Of a stretch of 64,000 nucleotides of DNA, positions 7,876-17,283 are shown piece by piece. The stretch is taken from contig NZ_JACVCV010000016.1 of assembly GCF_017811155.1 (NCBI RefSeq), positions 1 to 64,000 of the forward strand, written 5' to 3'. Position 1 is the stretch's first letter; the number at the start of each line of letters is the position of its first letter. The position numbers and the translations under genes were made by a program. The notes under the pieces are model-generated. The model was not told the DNA's origin and did no database searches. It saw nothing but the letters and a program-made list of their open reading frames with translations. The stretch comes from Lunatimonas salinarum (GTDB lineage Bacteria; Bacteroidota; Bacteroidia; Cytophagales; Cyclobacteriaceae).

Positions 7876-8870
7876 TGAAGAAATACGATGTAACCGGCAT
7901 TGGCAACGCCCTGGTAGATATAGAGTTTACCGTTTCGGATGAATTTTTAGCTAGGTTTGGCGTGGAAAAGGGCTTGATGACGCTGGTGGACGAGGAGCGG
8001 CAGACCATGCTGATGCAAGAAATCAACCGAAAGACCGCCAAAATGCAATGCGGAGGTTCAGCGGCCAACACGGTGATTGCGCTGAGTCAGTTTGGGGGCA
8101 ATTCCTATTACTGCTGCCGGGTGGGTGATGACGAGCTGGGAAGGTTCTTTTTGGATGACCTAAAGGAATCGGGTGTTCATCATAGTTTGGATGCGGAAAA
8201 GCTGGAAAAAGGTATCACCGGTAAGTGTTTGGTGATGGTGACCGAGGATGCGGAGCGGACCATGAACACCTTTTTGGGCATTACCCAAGATTTTTCTATT
8301 CGTGACATCAACGAATATGCGCTGAAGGATTCCAAGTACGTGTATATCGAAGGATATTTGGTTACTTCTGAGAATGGAAAGGAAGCCATGCGGTATGCTA
8401 AGAGGGTGGCCGAAGACAGCGGCTCCAAGGTGGCCCTTACGTTTTCAGACCCAGCCATGGTCAAGTATTTTTCCTCAGCGTTTGACGAGGTAATCGGGGC
8501 GAGTGTGGACCTGCTCTTTGCCAATGAGGAAGAAGCCATGCTGTATACCAAGAAAAGTAACCTACAGGAAGCCCGCGAGGAGCTGAAAAAGGCAGCCAAG
8601 CATTTTGTTATCACCCAAGGTAAAAATGGTGCGATGATATACGACGGGGATACCTTTATAGATATAGAACCCTATTCCACCAAGGCCGTGGACAGCAACG
8701 GTGCCGGCGATATGTTTGCGGGAGCATTTTTGTACGGTATCACCAATGGGCATTCCTATGCATCCAGTGGAAAGTTGGCCAGTATGGCTTCGTCCAAGGT
8801 GGTCAGCCAGTTTGGTCCTAGGCTGAAATGGCACGAGGCCAAGGAAATTTTGGGGAGATTACTGCCCTAG
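7872..8870 (+). CDS. PfkB-family kinase, probably adenosine kinase
   Basis: A 332-residue ribokinase-fold kinase. The N-terminal GNALVDIEF strand, the glycine-rich GGSAANTVIALSQFGG substrate motif, and the C-terminal DSNGAGDMFAG ATP/anion-hole signature with the catalytic Asp are all intact. The overall pattern matches Bacteroidota proteins annotated as adenosine kinase (ATP + adenosine to AMP + ADP), but other PfkB sugar substrates cannot be excluded. Two start codons occur in tandem (7872 and 7875); 7872 overlaps the stop of the upstream TMEM220 gene. Confidence 0.85.
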   Translation: MMKKYDVTGIGNALVDIEFTVSDEFLARFGVEKGLMTLVDEERQTMLMQEINRKTAKMQCGGSAANTVIALSQFGGNSYYCCRVGDDELGRFFLDDLKESGVHHSLDAEKLEKGITGKCLVMVTEDAERTMNTFLGITQDFSIRDINEYALKDSKYVYIEGYLVTSENGKEAMRYAKRVAEDSGSKVALTFSDPAMVKYFSSAFDEVIGASVDLLFANEEEAMLYTKKSNLQEAREELKKAAKHFVITQGKNGAMIYDGDTFIDIEPYSTKAVDSNGAGDMFAGAFLYGITNGHSYASSGKLASMASSKVVSQFGPRLKWHEAKEILGRLLP

Positions 8871-8920
8871 AGCGGAAAGTCAATAAAAAATAGCTCGGTT
8901 TCCTCGTGCATACGAGACAG

Positions 8921-9397
8921 TTAATTACCGTCGTATACGTTGGTCACATGATTGATGACCAGTCGTGTGGCTGGTAGCGTGTCGTTGTCCGTGGGTGTAT
9001 AATCCAATTCCAACGTGGCCACTTTCAAGTCCAGTGCATCGTAAATGATCAGTTGAAATACGGTGGTGTCCAATGGCGTGAAGCTATAGTGGTTGCCCTC
9101 TCTGAGTCCGATCGAGAGTTCTCCCGGTAATTCTTTTGGAAACCGTAGTTTGAGGTAGTATTTGTCTTCGTATAAAAAATGGTCGAATAACTCTGGATGT
9201 AGCCAGGTGGTGGTCCGGTCTTTAGCGGTGTTTGGGGTTGAAGGGGTGGCATTGTCGGGATTCTTTACAGAATCCGAAGGATTGCTGAGTATTTCGGGCT
9301 CATTCATGGCAGTGTGGTTATTCGGAGTAGGACCACAGGAAATAAGCAGCATGAAGCAGCATATTCGACTGCATGAAACGATCAGCCGGGTTTCCAT
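8921..9397 (-). CDS. Lipoprotein of unknown function
   Basis: A 158-residue protein with a signal peptide and lipobox LLISC (Cys21), then a Pro/Asn/Ser/Thr-rich linker (about 22-65) and a compact beta-rich C-terminal part (about 66-158). It is likely anchored in the outer or inner membrane and faces the periplasm. No family was recognised. Its start overlaps the end of mnmD by 16 bases, so it is the last gene of the minus-strand group running from copA. It converges with the adenosine kinase gene, with only 50 bases between stops. Confidence 0.65.
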   Translation of the reverse strand: METRLIVSCSRICCFMLLISCGPTPNNHTAMNEPEILSNPSDSVKNPDNATPSTPNTAKDRTTTWLHPELFDHFLYEDKYYLKLRFPKELPGELSIGLREGNHYSFTPLDTTVFQLIIYDALDLKVATLELDYTPTDNDTLPATRLVINHVTNVYDGN

Positions 9398-10071
9398 GCG
9401 CGGGTCATTTCTTTTTTACCTGGAGGCCCAGGCACCTGATCCAAAACCAAGCCCAGCGCCTGTAGGTCTCTTTTCAGTTGGGCGGCGGCGCAGTAGGTGA
9501 CGAACACGGCATTTGGATTCATGGCATCCACGATGTCCCTTAGCCTATCTATGTGCCAGAGTTCGGGTTGCTTTTTCGGCGAAAAAGCATCAAAATAGAC
9601 CACGTCTATCGGGTAGAGTGTTGCCTCTTGCAGGGTTGTTTGGTCTTTCTTGATATTGAAAAACTCCGTCATTGGCTTACCAAGGTCCCATTCCATCGCA
9701 TGCAGCCGGTTGAAGTAGGCATTGTAGTGGATGGTGAAGGATTCATCGACAGTGGTGTAGTTCAGGGCTGAATAGATTTCTTTTTCGAGTGGGAAGGGCT
9801 CGATGGTATGGTAAGCCACCGGCACTTGACTTTGTTCAGCCCAAATGAGGCTCAGCCAAGCATTCAGGCCGGTGCCGAAGCCAACCTCAAAAACGCGTAT
9901 GGGAAATTTCCCACGGTTTCGAGCAAACCAGGCTTCCAAACCGTAGAGAATAAATACATGCACGGATTCTCTGTAAGCACCGTGTGAACTGTGGTAACTT
10001 TCGTTGATCTCGGGTAAGTAGATGGAGTGTGAACCGTCCTCGGTGGTGATGATTTTCGTTTCCCGTGCCAT
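9382..10071 (-). CDS. mnmD: MnmD-like tRNA U34 methyltransferase
   Basis: A 229-residue SAM-dependent methyltransferase. The SAM-binding loop VFEVGFGTGLNAW (about 60-72) and the DAFSPKKQPELW motif (about 165-176) are characteristic of the MnmD/MnmC2 family, which methylates 5-aminomethyl-(2-thio)uridine at tRNA wobble position 34. The FAD-dependent MnmC1 half found in Enterobacteria is absent, as in other stand-alone MnmD proteins. It lies 1 base after ispF and overlaps the downstream lipoprotein gene. Confidence 0.85.
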   Translation of the reverse strand: MARETKIITTEDGSHSIYLPEINESYHSSHGAYRESVHVFILYGLEAWFARNRGKFPIRVFEVGFGTGLNAWLSLIWAEQSQVPVAYHTIEPFPLEKEIYSALNYTTVDESFTIHYNAYFNRLHAMEWDLGKPMTEFFNIKKDQTTLQEATLYPIDVVYFDAFSPKKQPELWHIDRLRDIVDAMNPNAVFVTYCAAAQLKRDLQALGLVLDQVPGPPGKKEMTRAWKPG

Positions 10072-10072
10072 G

Positions 10073-10558
10073 TTAGCCTTTTTGGTGGATCAATACGACA
10101 CAATAAGCCGAAACGCCCTCTTCCCGCCCCACAAACCCGAGTTTTTCGGTGGTGGTGGCTTTGATGGAAAGTTGTCCCTCGGAAATACCCATCACCTTGG
10201 CAAGGCAGGTCTTCATTTCCGGAATGTGGGGGTTGATTTTGGGCACTTGCAGGCAGATCGTGGAATCGATATTGCCGATTACATATCCTGCTTTATCGAG
10301 TAAGTTGACGACATCCTTCAGCAAAATTTTACTATCGATACCCTTGTATTTGGGGTCTTTGTCAGAAAAGTGATATCCGATATCCCGCAGGTTTGCTGCT
10401 CCCAAGAGGGCATCGCAGATCACGTGCACCAACACATCCGCATCGGAATGTCCCACGGCCCCTTTGGTATGGGGGATCTGTATACCGCCTAGCCAAAAGG
10501 CCTGACCTTCCTGTAGTTGGTGTACGTCATATCCAAATCCTACTCTAAATCCATTCAT
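10073..10558 (-). CDS. ispF: 2-C-methyl-D-erythritol 2,4-cyclodiphosphate synthase
   Basis: A 161-residue protein, the usual length for IspF. The zinc-binding GYDVHQL motif near the N-terminus, GHSDADVLVHVICDALLGA, and the C-terminal TTEKLGFVGREEGV block are intact. The enzyme makes MEcPP in the MEP isoprenoid pathway, so the host makes isoprenoids by MEP. Other MEP genes are not in this window. The gene sits 33 bases after the M16 peptidase gene and 1 base before mnmD on the minus strand. Confidence 0.95.
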   Translation of the reverse strand: MNGFRVGFGYDVHQLQEGQAFWLGGIQIPHTKGAVGHSDADVLVHVICDALLGAANLRDIGYHFSDKDPKYKGIDSKILLKDVVNLLDKAGYVIGNIDSTICLQVPKINPHIPEMKTCLAKVMGISEGQLSIKATTTEKLGFVGREEGVSAYCVVLIHQKG

Positions 10559-10591
10559 CGTTATGGGGTTATCGGGAGCGTTTCGATATTT

Positions 10592-11872
10592 TTAGGCTAC
10601 CGCCTCTGTTTCGTTTTGCATCACACCCCCTTCTTGGGGAGTCTGTTTGTAATAGAGCACCGACGCATTTTCGGGCACAAGGATTTTGTTGGCCCAGGAG
10701 ATGATTTCGGCGCTCTTGGTTTTGAGTTTTTGGGTGTATTCCGCTTCGTACAGCTCTGGACTTCCCAAGTGAGCGTAATAGGCTAGTTTCATCGCCCGGT
10801 TGAGCAGGTGTACTCCTTCGTAAGACCGCATGGCCTCGCTTTGGTTTTTCACTTTCTGCAAAATCTTGGGGGAAATGGTGGATACCTTGAAACTCTCCAA
10901 CTCCCTGTCCAAGAGTTCTTCTGCCTGCTCGGCGGTAAAGCCCTTTTCCATCCGCCCGCTTACAATCAGAAGGCTGGGATCCACGCTGCCCAATACATAA
11001 GCCCGGCAGTTGGCAAAAACCTCCGTGTTTTTTACCAAGCGTTGTTCCAAAATGGAGGAGCGTCCGAAGCCCAATACATCGGTAATCAGGTCGGCTTCCA
11101 AGTATCCCGCTTCCAAGCGGCCCGGCATATGATACGCCTTGTACAGGGAATCGGTAGGTACCTCGGCAAAGACCGTTTTGGTTCGTTGCTGCGTTTGGGG
11201 GGGTTCGCTGACCGGGCGTAACAAGTGCGCTTTGCCTACGGGAATGGTGCCAAACCATTTTTCAGAGAGGCGTTCTATTTGGTCGAGCGTTACGTTGCCG
11301 GCCACTACCAAGATGGCGTTGTCAGGTCGGTAGTAGGTCTCGTAAAAGTCCCGGATGTCGGCTTCGGTGAAATTTTCGATATCGCTCACCTCCAAGCCGA
11401 TGGTCGGCCAGCGGTAGGGGTGCTTGGTAAAGGCCAAAGCTCTCAGATGGTGCATGGCATCCCCATAAGGCTGGTTCAGGTAGCGCTGTTTAAACTCTTC
11501 GATGACTACGTTACGTTGGGCTTCTATCACTCGCTCTTGTAGCGTCAGCGCCAGCATCCTATCCGATTCCAACCAAAAGGCCGTTTCTATGTTGATGGCG
11601 GGAAGGCTGATATAGTAGTTGGTGATGTCGGTGGAGGTGAAGGCATTGCATTCGCCTCCTACCCGCTCGATGGCTGTGTCGAAGGAAGGCACGTGCTCTG
11701 AGCCGCCAAACATCAGGTGCTCAAAATAGTGCGCCAGCCCGGTTTTGCCGGGGACCTCGTTTCTCGAGCCCACCTTATAAAGCAGGTTGAGGACAGCCAT
11801 TTCGGTGTTTGGGTCCTCGTGTACGTATACCTGCAGCCCGTTGCCCAGTACAAATTTTTGGTAGTCCATCAT
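10592..11872 (-). CDS. M16-family (pitrilysin/insulinase-like) zinc peptidase
   Basis: A 426-residue M16 protein with the inverted zinc motif HYFEH (48-52) and a downstream Glu at about position 126 in VVIEEFKQRY, so it should be catalytically active. The N-terminal catalytic half and a C-terminal M16_C half are both present. No clear signal peptide. Many Bacteroidota M16 genes come as an active/inactive pair, but no partner is present here, so it may form homodimers. It is 49 bases after the HMA protein gene. Two Met codons start the frame (11872 and 11869). Confidence 0.88.
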   Translation of the reverse strand: MMDYQKFVLGNGLQVYVHEDPNTEMAVLNLLYKVGSRNEVPGKTGLAHYFEHLMFGGSEHVPSFDTAIERVGGECNAFTSTDITNYYISLPAINIETAFWLESDRMLALTLQERVIEAQRNVVIEEFKQRYLNQPYGDAMHHLRALAFTKHPYRWPTIGLEVSDIENFTEADIRDFYETYYRPDNAILVVAGNVTLDQIERLSEKWFGTIPVGKAHLLRPVSEPPQTQQRTKTVFAEVPTDSLYKAYHMPGRLEAGYLEADLITDVLGFGRSSILEQRLVKNTEVFANCRAYVLGSVDPSLLIVSGRMEKGFTAEQAEELLDRELESFKVSTISPKILQKVKNQSEAMRSYEGVHLLNRAMKLAYYAHLGSPELYEAEYTQKLKTKSAEIISWANKILVPENASVLYYKQTPQEGGVMQNETEAVA

Positions 11873-11921
11873 AGTTTGGAAAGCAAAATTAGCGATTTTT
11901 TCCGCTTTCCCACCCGGGAAC

Positions 11922-12119
11922 CTAAATAGATTCTCCCCGGTAACCTGCCCGTTGCAGCGCCGATTTCACTGTTTCTTCTGGCAAGTCTCCAGCTACTTCC
12001 AGGATACGGTCGGGATGACTCAGGTCTACTTTCCACTGGTTTGGTGCGATTTTGTCCATTTCGGGGGTAATGCTGGCCACGCAGGCGCCACATTTCACAT
12101 TTGTCTTAAGCTTGATCAT
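11922..12119 (-). CDS. Small heavy-metal-associated (HMA) domain protein, CopZ-like
   Basis: A 65-residue ferredoxin-like HMA protein with metal-binding motif KCGACVASI (CxxC) near the N-terminus. It starts 13 bases after the copper ATPase stop, so a Cu(I) chaperone role delivering copper to that pump is the natural reading (family knowledge plus context). It could equally be a cytosolic copper buffer. Confidence 0.85.
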   Translation of the reverse strand: MIKLKTNVKCGACVASITPEMDKIAPNQWKVDLSHPDRILEVAGDLPEETVKSALQRAGYRGESI

Positions 12120-12132
12120 GATAGAATTGTTT

Positions 12133-14349
12133 TTAGTTTGCGAATTTTAATCTCAGGCTGTTGCTAACGACTGAAACTGAGCTCAGGGCCATGGCGGCTC
12201 CGGCGATCATCGGATTCAGCAAAAAGCCAAAAGCGGGGAACAGCACCCCCGCGGCTACCGGTATGCCGATGATGTTGTAAATAAAGGCCCAGAACAGGTT
12301 CTGATGGATGGTGCGGACGGTCTTTTTGGAGAGCCTGAGTAACTTGGGGATTTCCGACAGGGTTGAATGCATCAGGGTAGCCTTGGCTACGTCCATGGCG
12401 ATGTCCGTTCCCTTGCCCATTGCGATGCTGAGGTCAGCGAGCACCAACGCCTCACTGTCGTTGATTCCATCCCCCGCCATGGCAACCCGTTTGCCTTCGT
12501 CTTTGAGCTGTTCGATATAGGCAGCCTTATCACTGGGCAGGGCCTGACTGCGCACTTTGGAAATGCCAACCTGTCTGGCGATGTGTGCAGCGGTTTTTTC
12601 ATTGTCACCGGTCAGCATGTGTACCTCAATGCCCATCTGTATCAGTTCACGTATGGCTTCCCTAGAATCTTCCTTGATGGGATCTGCAATCCCTATCACG
12701 GCCAGAACCTCCGAAGGATTGGCGAAGTAGATTACGATCATTCCTTGCCCAAGGAGAGCGTGGGCCTGTGCCTGTAGCTCGGTTGAAAGTTGACAACCCT
12801 GGCTTTTCAGCCAAGTGATGCTGCCAGCAAGGTACGTTTTTCCTGCGATTTCCCCGCTGACACCCTTTCCAGTGACCGACTGGAAGCCAGAAACCTTTGG
12901 ACGGTTAGCGGGTTCGTTGGAGAAGTAGTCTGTCAGCGCAACGGCTAAGGGGTGTTCACTGCGGGATTCCAGGGCGGCTAATGCCTGGCCCAGTTCGGTG
13001 CTTTCCGCAGGGTGTTGCCAGTGTACCACCCGCACCTCAGGTTTGCCGGCAGTGATGGTGCCCGTTTTGTCCAATACCAAGGTGTCTATCTGTTTGCCCA
13101 GTTCCAGGCTTTCGGCGTCCTTTACCAGTATCCCCATGGAGGCAGCCTTTCCGATCCCAACCATGATGGCGGTGGGCGTGGCTAGCCCTAAGGCACAGGG
13201 ACAAGCAATGACCAATACCGTGATCATGGATAGCATGCCCATCAGGTAGGCACCGGTCAACATCCAGACCACAAAGGTGAGCAAGGAGATGGCGAGGACG
13301 GCAGGCACAAAGATGGCCGTCACCTTGTCTACTGTTCGCTGTATAGGTGCTTTGGAGCTTTGTGCGGCTTTTACCCGCTGGATAATGCCGGCCAGAAGTG
13401 TATGGGCGGAGCTTTCTGTTACCAGCACCTCCATGCGGCCTGCTTGGTTGATGGTTCCGGCAAACACCTTTTCTCCCGAAACCTTTCGGACGGGGAGGGG
13501 TTCTCCGGTAAGCATACTTTCGTCCACGAAGGAATCGCCTTCCGTCACGGTCCCGTCTAGGGGGATTTTTTGTCCCGGTTTGACAAGAATAAGTTCACCC
13601 TTTCTGACTTCTTCCACGGCCTTTTCGATCTCTTGGGTTTCTGCTAGTACCCAAACCCGGTCGGGTTGTAGGCTCATGAGTTTTTTCAGCGCTTCCCCGG
13701 TGCCCGCCTTTGCGCCGGATTCCAATGTTCGTCCAAGTAAGATAAAAAATACAATGACTGCAGCAGTTTCGAAATACACATGTGGCTCCATCCCTCGGCT
13801 GAGCAAGACCTGTGGAAATAGGGTGTTGAACGTACTGTAGGAATAGGCGATGCCCGTACTTAGTGCCACGAGTGAGTCCATATTTGCCTTGCCCATCCGT
13901 GTTTGGTTGGCTGCATTGATAAAAAAGCTTCTTCCAAAATAGAAAAGAACGGGTGTGGTGAGTAGCCAAGATAGTTCATTCCCATAAGGCATGTGCATCC
14001 AAAACATGCCGATCATAAAAACAGGTAGGGCAAGAAGCCCTGCAGCAAGGGTGTTTCGTTTTAGCTGCTGAAACGCCCTCTTTTGGATTCCTTCCAAGTC
14101 CTTTTGTTCTTGTTCCTCTATAAGCAGGTCGTATCCAATGGATTTTACCAACTGCCGCAATTCAGTCAAGTTGGCAGGGTGATCCGGATCCAAAGTGATC
14201 ACCGCTGAATGGCTGGCGTAATTCACCCGTACATCAGATACGCCGGGTGCTTGCGAGAGCATCGACTCCACACTGCCGGCACAAGCCGCGCAGCTCATTC
14301 CGGTGACGGGTAATTCAATTTCTTGGGTCATGATAGGCAAAGGATTCAT
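12133..14349 (-). CDS. copA: Cu(I)-exporting P1B-type ATPase
   Basis: A 738-residue P-type ATPase. N-terminal HMA domain with GMSCAAC (17-23), actuator TGEP (281-284), transmembrane CPC metal site (383-385), phosphorylated Asp427 in DKTGTIT, SEHPLA nucleotide-binding motif, TGDN and GDGIND hinge. The last two helices carry YN and MxLSS residues typical of Cu(I)-specific P1B-1 pumps. It should export copper from the cytoplasm. The start is at 14349 or the internal ATG at 14331 (MTQEIELPV). It is divergent from bshC and heads the run of minus-strand genes to 8921; no CueR/CsoR-type regulator is adjacent. Confidence 0.93.
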   Translation of the reverse strand: MNPLPIMTQEIELPVTGMSCAACAGSVESMLSQAPGVSDVRVNYASHSAVITLDPDHPANLTELRQLVKSIGYDLLIEEQEQKDLEGIQKRAFQQLKRNTLAAGLLALPVFMIGMFWMHMPYGNELSWLLTTPVLFYFGRSFFINAANQTRMGKANMDSLVALSTGIAYSYSTFNTLFPQVLLSRGMEPHVYFETAAVIVFFILLGRTLESGAKAGTGEALKKLMSLQPDRVWVLAETQEIEKAVEEVRKGELILVKPGQKIPLDGTVTEGDSFVDESMLTGEPLPVRKVSGEKVFAGTINQAGRMEVLVTESSAHTLLAGIIQRVKAAQSSKAPIQRTVDKVTAIFVPAVLAISLLTFVVWMLTGAYLMGMLSMITVLVIACPCALGLATPTAIMVGIGKAASMGILVKDAESLELGKQIDTLVLDKTGTITAGKPEVRVVHWQHPAESTELGQALAALESRSEHPLAVALTDYFSNEPANRPKVSGFQSVTGKGVSGEIAGKTYLAGSITWLKSQGCQLSTELQAQAHALLGQGMIVIYFANPSEVLAVIGIADPIKEDSREAIRELIQMGIEVHMLTGDNEKTAAHIARQVGISKVRSQALPSDKAAYIEQLKDEGKRVAMAGDGINDSEALVLADLSIAMGKGTDIAMDVAKATLMHSTLSEIPKLLRLSKKTVRTIHQNLFWAFIYNIIGIPVAAGVLFPAFGFLLNPMIAGAAMALSSVSVVSNSLRLKFAN

Positions 14350-14570
14350 TAGATTACAAAGGTAACTGTTGGAATGCAGGGACTTTCATAGAATTTTTGA
14401 AAGAGTTTATACGTCCACATTGCCATTCAAGAAATTCACCCTGGCCATTTGCAGGTTGTAACGGGCGATACCCAAAAAAATGATAACTTTACGGAGCATG
14501 AACAGATGAACTATACCGCTCACTTTAGAGTTTTCATCCATATTCGAAAAGTTAAACCGCATACCCTTAC

Positions 14571-16136
14571 ATGAAGCAATCTGCCGTCGATCCCGCGTGT
14601 ACCTCGTTGTTTTCGCCCCTTTTTCTCGATTATTTAGATCAAAAAGAAGCCTTAAAACCCTTCTATTCTTTTTTTCCGGAGCTTTCCAATTTTGGTCAAG
14701 CTATTCAGGGAAGACGGTTTTCTACCGGTAACCGGGAGGTATTGGCAGACGAGCTGGCACGGCAGTACGAGAATCTACCCGATCGCGGAGTAGTAGATCA
14801 ACAGATCAGGCTGCTGCAGGAGGATCGTACGTTCACAGTCACTACAGGCCACCAACTGAATTTGATGACAGGCCCTTTGTACTTCATTTATAAGATAGTC
14901 TCCACCATCAATCTGGCCAAAAAGCTGAAGACAGCCTATCCCGAATACGAATTTGTTCCCGTATACTGGATGGCTTCAGAAGATCATGACTTTGCAGAGA
15001 TCAACCATTTCGTATTTGATGGCAAAAAGTATGCATGGGAGAGCGATCAAACAGGCCCGGTTGGCGCATTTCAGATTGACGCGTCTTTACAGGAGCTGCT
15101 TGCTGACCTGCGTTTTTTGCCCGAGTTCTTCCGAAAAGCGTACCTCGAGTCTGCGAATCTGTCAGAGGCTGTCCGGAAATATGTCCACTATTTGTTTGGG
15201 GCGGAGGGTCTATTGGTGTTGGATGCAAGCAGTGCGCCCTTAAAGCGTCTCTTTAAACCGGTAATCGAGGATGACCTCCTTACTCAGCGAGCCAATGAAC
15301 TGGTCAAGCTCCAAAACGATAGCTTGCAATCGCTTGGTTATAAGACCCAGATTTACCCTCGGGAAATCAACTTTTTCTATATGAAAGAAGGGTTACGGGA
15401 GCGCATTGTCCGCGCCGGAAGCCGGTTTGAGGTAGTAGGAACGGAGTTGTCATGGACGGAGCAGGAACTGATGGCGGAGTTGGAAGCCCATCCAGCGCGT
15501 TTCAGTCCGAACGTGGTCATGCGTCCGTTGTACCAAGAGGTGATTCTCCCCAATATCGCCTATTTGGGCGGTCCGGCGGAAGTCGCCTACTGGTTCCAGC
15601 TCAAGGGGGTATTTGATCATTATCAAGTAGATTATCCCGCTGTGATGCCGCGAAATTTTGGGCTAATCGTGCCCAAGGTAGTATCCAGGAAGATAGCAGC
15701 TTTGGGATTGTCCAAAGAGGATTTGTTTAAATCTTTTGACGAATTGCGGATCTCCTATACCATTGCCCATGCGGAAGCGGACGTGTTGTTAGGTTCAGAG
15801 CATGTGGAGCTGAAAGATTTATTCGGAAGATTAGAGGAACGTTTGTCGGCAGTCGATCCAACGTTGGGTCCGGCGGTTCTGGCAGCGGAAAGGAGGGGAC
15901 TTTCGATCCTTCAGCAACTTTCGGTTAAGCTTCGCAAGGCGGAGGAGCGGAAGCATCAGGAATCGATCCGTAGGTTATTGGAGATCAAAGAAGCGCTATT
16001 CCCAGGAGGGGTGCCCCAGGAACGAAGGGAGAATTTCCTCCATTTTTATCTCGGACATGAGGCGATCATTTCAGAATTTCTTTCCACCTTTGATCCGTTG
16101 GATTTCCGGGTTGTAGTGATGGAATTGGATGATTGA
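14571..16136 (+). CDS. bshC: Bacillithiol biosynthesis cysteine-adding enzyme
   Basis: A 521-residue protein matching the BshC family in length and pattern: TTGHQLNLMTGPLYFIYK near 104-121, ASEDHDFAEINHF, and a C-terminal coiled-coil region (about 410-480). BshC is assigned the last step of bacillithiol synthesis, adding cysteine to GlcN-malate. BshA and BshB are not in this window, but a bacillithiol-system YtxJ protein is at 59140-59478. The stop overlaps the next gene by 8 bases. TAACTTTA at 14484-14491 is a weak -7 candidate. Confidence 0.93.
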   Translation: MKQSAVDPACTSLFSPLFLDYLDQKEALKPFYSFFPELSNFGQAIQGRRFSTGNREVLADELARQYENLPDRGVVDQQIRLLQEDRTFTVTTGHQLNLMTGPLYFIYKIVSTINLAKKLKTAYPEYEFVPVYWMASEDHDFAEINHFVFDGKKYAWESDQTGPVGAFQIDASLQELLADLRFLPEFFRKAYLESANLSEAVRKYVHYLFGAEGLLVLDASSAPLKRLFKPVIEDDLLTQRANELVKLQNDSLQSLGYKTQIYPREINFFYMKEGLRERIVRAGSRFEVVGTELSWTEQELMAELEAHPARFSPNVVMRPLYQEVILPNIAYLGGPAEVAYWFQLKGVFDHYQVDYPAVMPRNFGLIVPKVVSRKIAALGLSKEDLFKSFDELRISYTIAHAEADVLLGSEHVELKDLFGRLEERLSAVDPTLGPAVLAAERRGLSILQQLSVKLRKAEERKHQESIRRLLEIKEALFPGGVPQERRENFLHFYLGHEAIISEFLSTFDPLDFRVVVMELDD

Positions 16137-16710
16137 GGGTAAAGATAGCATACGGAGGCGATACAAAAAGAAGCGGGCAGATTTAGGCCCCGAGCAGAGG
16201 GCTGCGTTAAGTGGTCAATTGATAGCGCAGGCCATGGCCTTCCTTGCCAGTCGGGGTCAGGTACGGCATATTCACTTATTTTTACCCATTGCCCGCTTGT
16301 ACGAGGTAGATACCACCCTATTGATAGACCGGCTAGTTGAAAGTGGCAGAAAACTGTATACCTCGGTCACGGACTTTTCGGCCAAGAAAATGCAAACGGT
16401 TTCCCTTGTGCCGGGGACGAAGTGGGAGGAAGATGAGAGGGGTATTCCGGTGCCGTCTAATTTTCAGGTGGTAGAACATGAAGGTCAAATTGATTTGGTG
16501 TTTTTGCCGCTTTTGGCATTTGATTTGGAGGGTTTTCGTATTGGCTATGGCATGGGCTACTACGATCAATTTTTGTCGCGCCTTCCGAATGGGGTATTGA
16601 AGGTGGGCCTGTCGTATTTTCCGGCAGAGGAACGCTTACCAAGGGAACACCACGATGTGCCCATGGATGCATGTATTTTACCGAAAGAAATTTTATATTT
16701 TATTAGATAA
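16129..16710 (+). CDS. 5-formyltetrahydrofolate cyclo-ligase
   Basis: A 193-residue protein with the family signature GYGMGYYDQFL near 142-152, a basic N-terminus (RRRYKKKRADL) that begins the nucleotide-binding helix, and the usual length. It converts 5-formyl-THF to 5,10-methenyl-THF with ATP. It starts inside bshC, sharing 8 bases, so it is translationally coupled to it; this pairing has no obvious metabolic logic. Confidence 0.92.
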   Translation: MIEGKDSIRRRYKKKRADLGPEQRAALSGQLIAQAMAFLASRGQVRHIHLFLPIARLYEVDTTLLIDRLVESGRKLYTSVTDFSAKKMQTVSLVPGTKWEEDERGIPVPSNFQVVEHEGQIDLVFLPLLAFDLEGFRIGYGMGYYDQFLSRLPNGVLKVGLSYFPAEERLPREHHDVPMDACILPKEILYFIR

Positions 16711-16724
16711 CTAAACGTTTTATT

Positions 16725-17210
16725 ATGAAGGAAAGAATCCTATTGATCGTGTTTGGGTTGTTGGTATTGACGCTGACTACCGAGGTGAAGGCACAGTCAT
16801 ATGCCACGGGCATAGGGCTACGTTCGGGTGTGAGTAATGGGTTGACGGTGAAGCATTTTATCGACACAGACCTGGCTATTGAAGGTATTTTGCACTCCCG
16901 TTGGAGAGGACTGGTGATCACGGGTTTGATCGAGAAGCACAAGGACATCTCCGAAGTACGCGGTTTGAGGTGGTTTTATGGTGGGGGTGCCCATATAGGT
17001 TCCTGGAATGGCAACCGTAATCCTCCGTGGGCGGATTCATCGTTTAGCGGTGGCACCGTATTCGGGTTAGATGGTATCATCGGGTTGGATTACATTTTTA
17101 CCGGTGCGCCGATTAACCTTTCGTTGGATTATAAGCCGGCATTCAACATTACCAACAATGCCGGATTTTGGGGGGATGAGGTCGCACTTTCGATCCGCTT
17201 CGCATTTTGA
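16725..17210 (+). CDS. Small secreted/outer-membrane beta-barrel-like protein
   Basis: A 161-residue protein with a clear signal peptide (about 1-24, ending VKAQ), then Gly/aromatic-rich alternating beta strands and a terminal Phe (IRFAF), the signature of small outer-membrane barrels. No enzyme motif. It follows the cyclo-ligase by 14 bases and ends just before a strong terminator. Function unknown; a short OmpW/PorT-like barrel is possible but not shown. Confidence 0.7.
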   Translation: MKERILLIVFGLLVLTLTTEVKAQSYATGIGLRSGVSNGLTVKHFIDTDLAIEGILHSRWRGLVITGLIEKHKDISEVRGLRWFYGGGAHIGSWNGNRNPPWADSSFSGGTVFGLDGIIGLDYIFTGAPINLSLDYKPAFNITNNAGFWGDEVALSIRFAF

Positions 17211-17222
17211 TGCAGGGGATAA

Positions 17223-17263
17223 AAAAAATCCGGAGGAAATTTCATCTTTTCTCCGGATTTTTT
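17223..17263. terminator. Strong bidirectional intrinsic terminator
   Basis: Perfect 13-base stem (17223-17235 with 17251-17263) around a 15-base loop. The arms end in A6 and T6, so a U-tract follows the stem on both strands. It separates the converging secreted-protein gene (+) and the sugar dehydrogenase gene (-). Confidence 0.9.
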
Positions 17264-17283
17264 GTTTCGATTAGGTTTTCACG

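Noticed and set aside
8871-8920. Possible terminator between adenosine kinase and the lipoprotein genes
   Set aside because: Only a 5-base GGAAA/TTTCC pairing and a short CTCGT/ACGAG repeat without a T-tract.
10569-11258. 229-codon minus-strand frame inside the M16 peptidase gene
   Set aside because: Overlaps the peptidase in another frame; basic, low-complexity translation.
12367-14031. Plus-strand frames opposite copA
   Set aside because: Antisense to intact ATPase motifs; no homology pattern.
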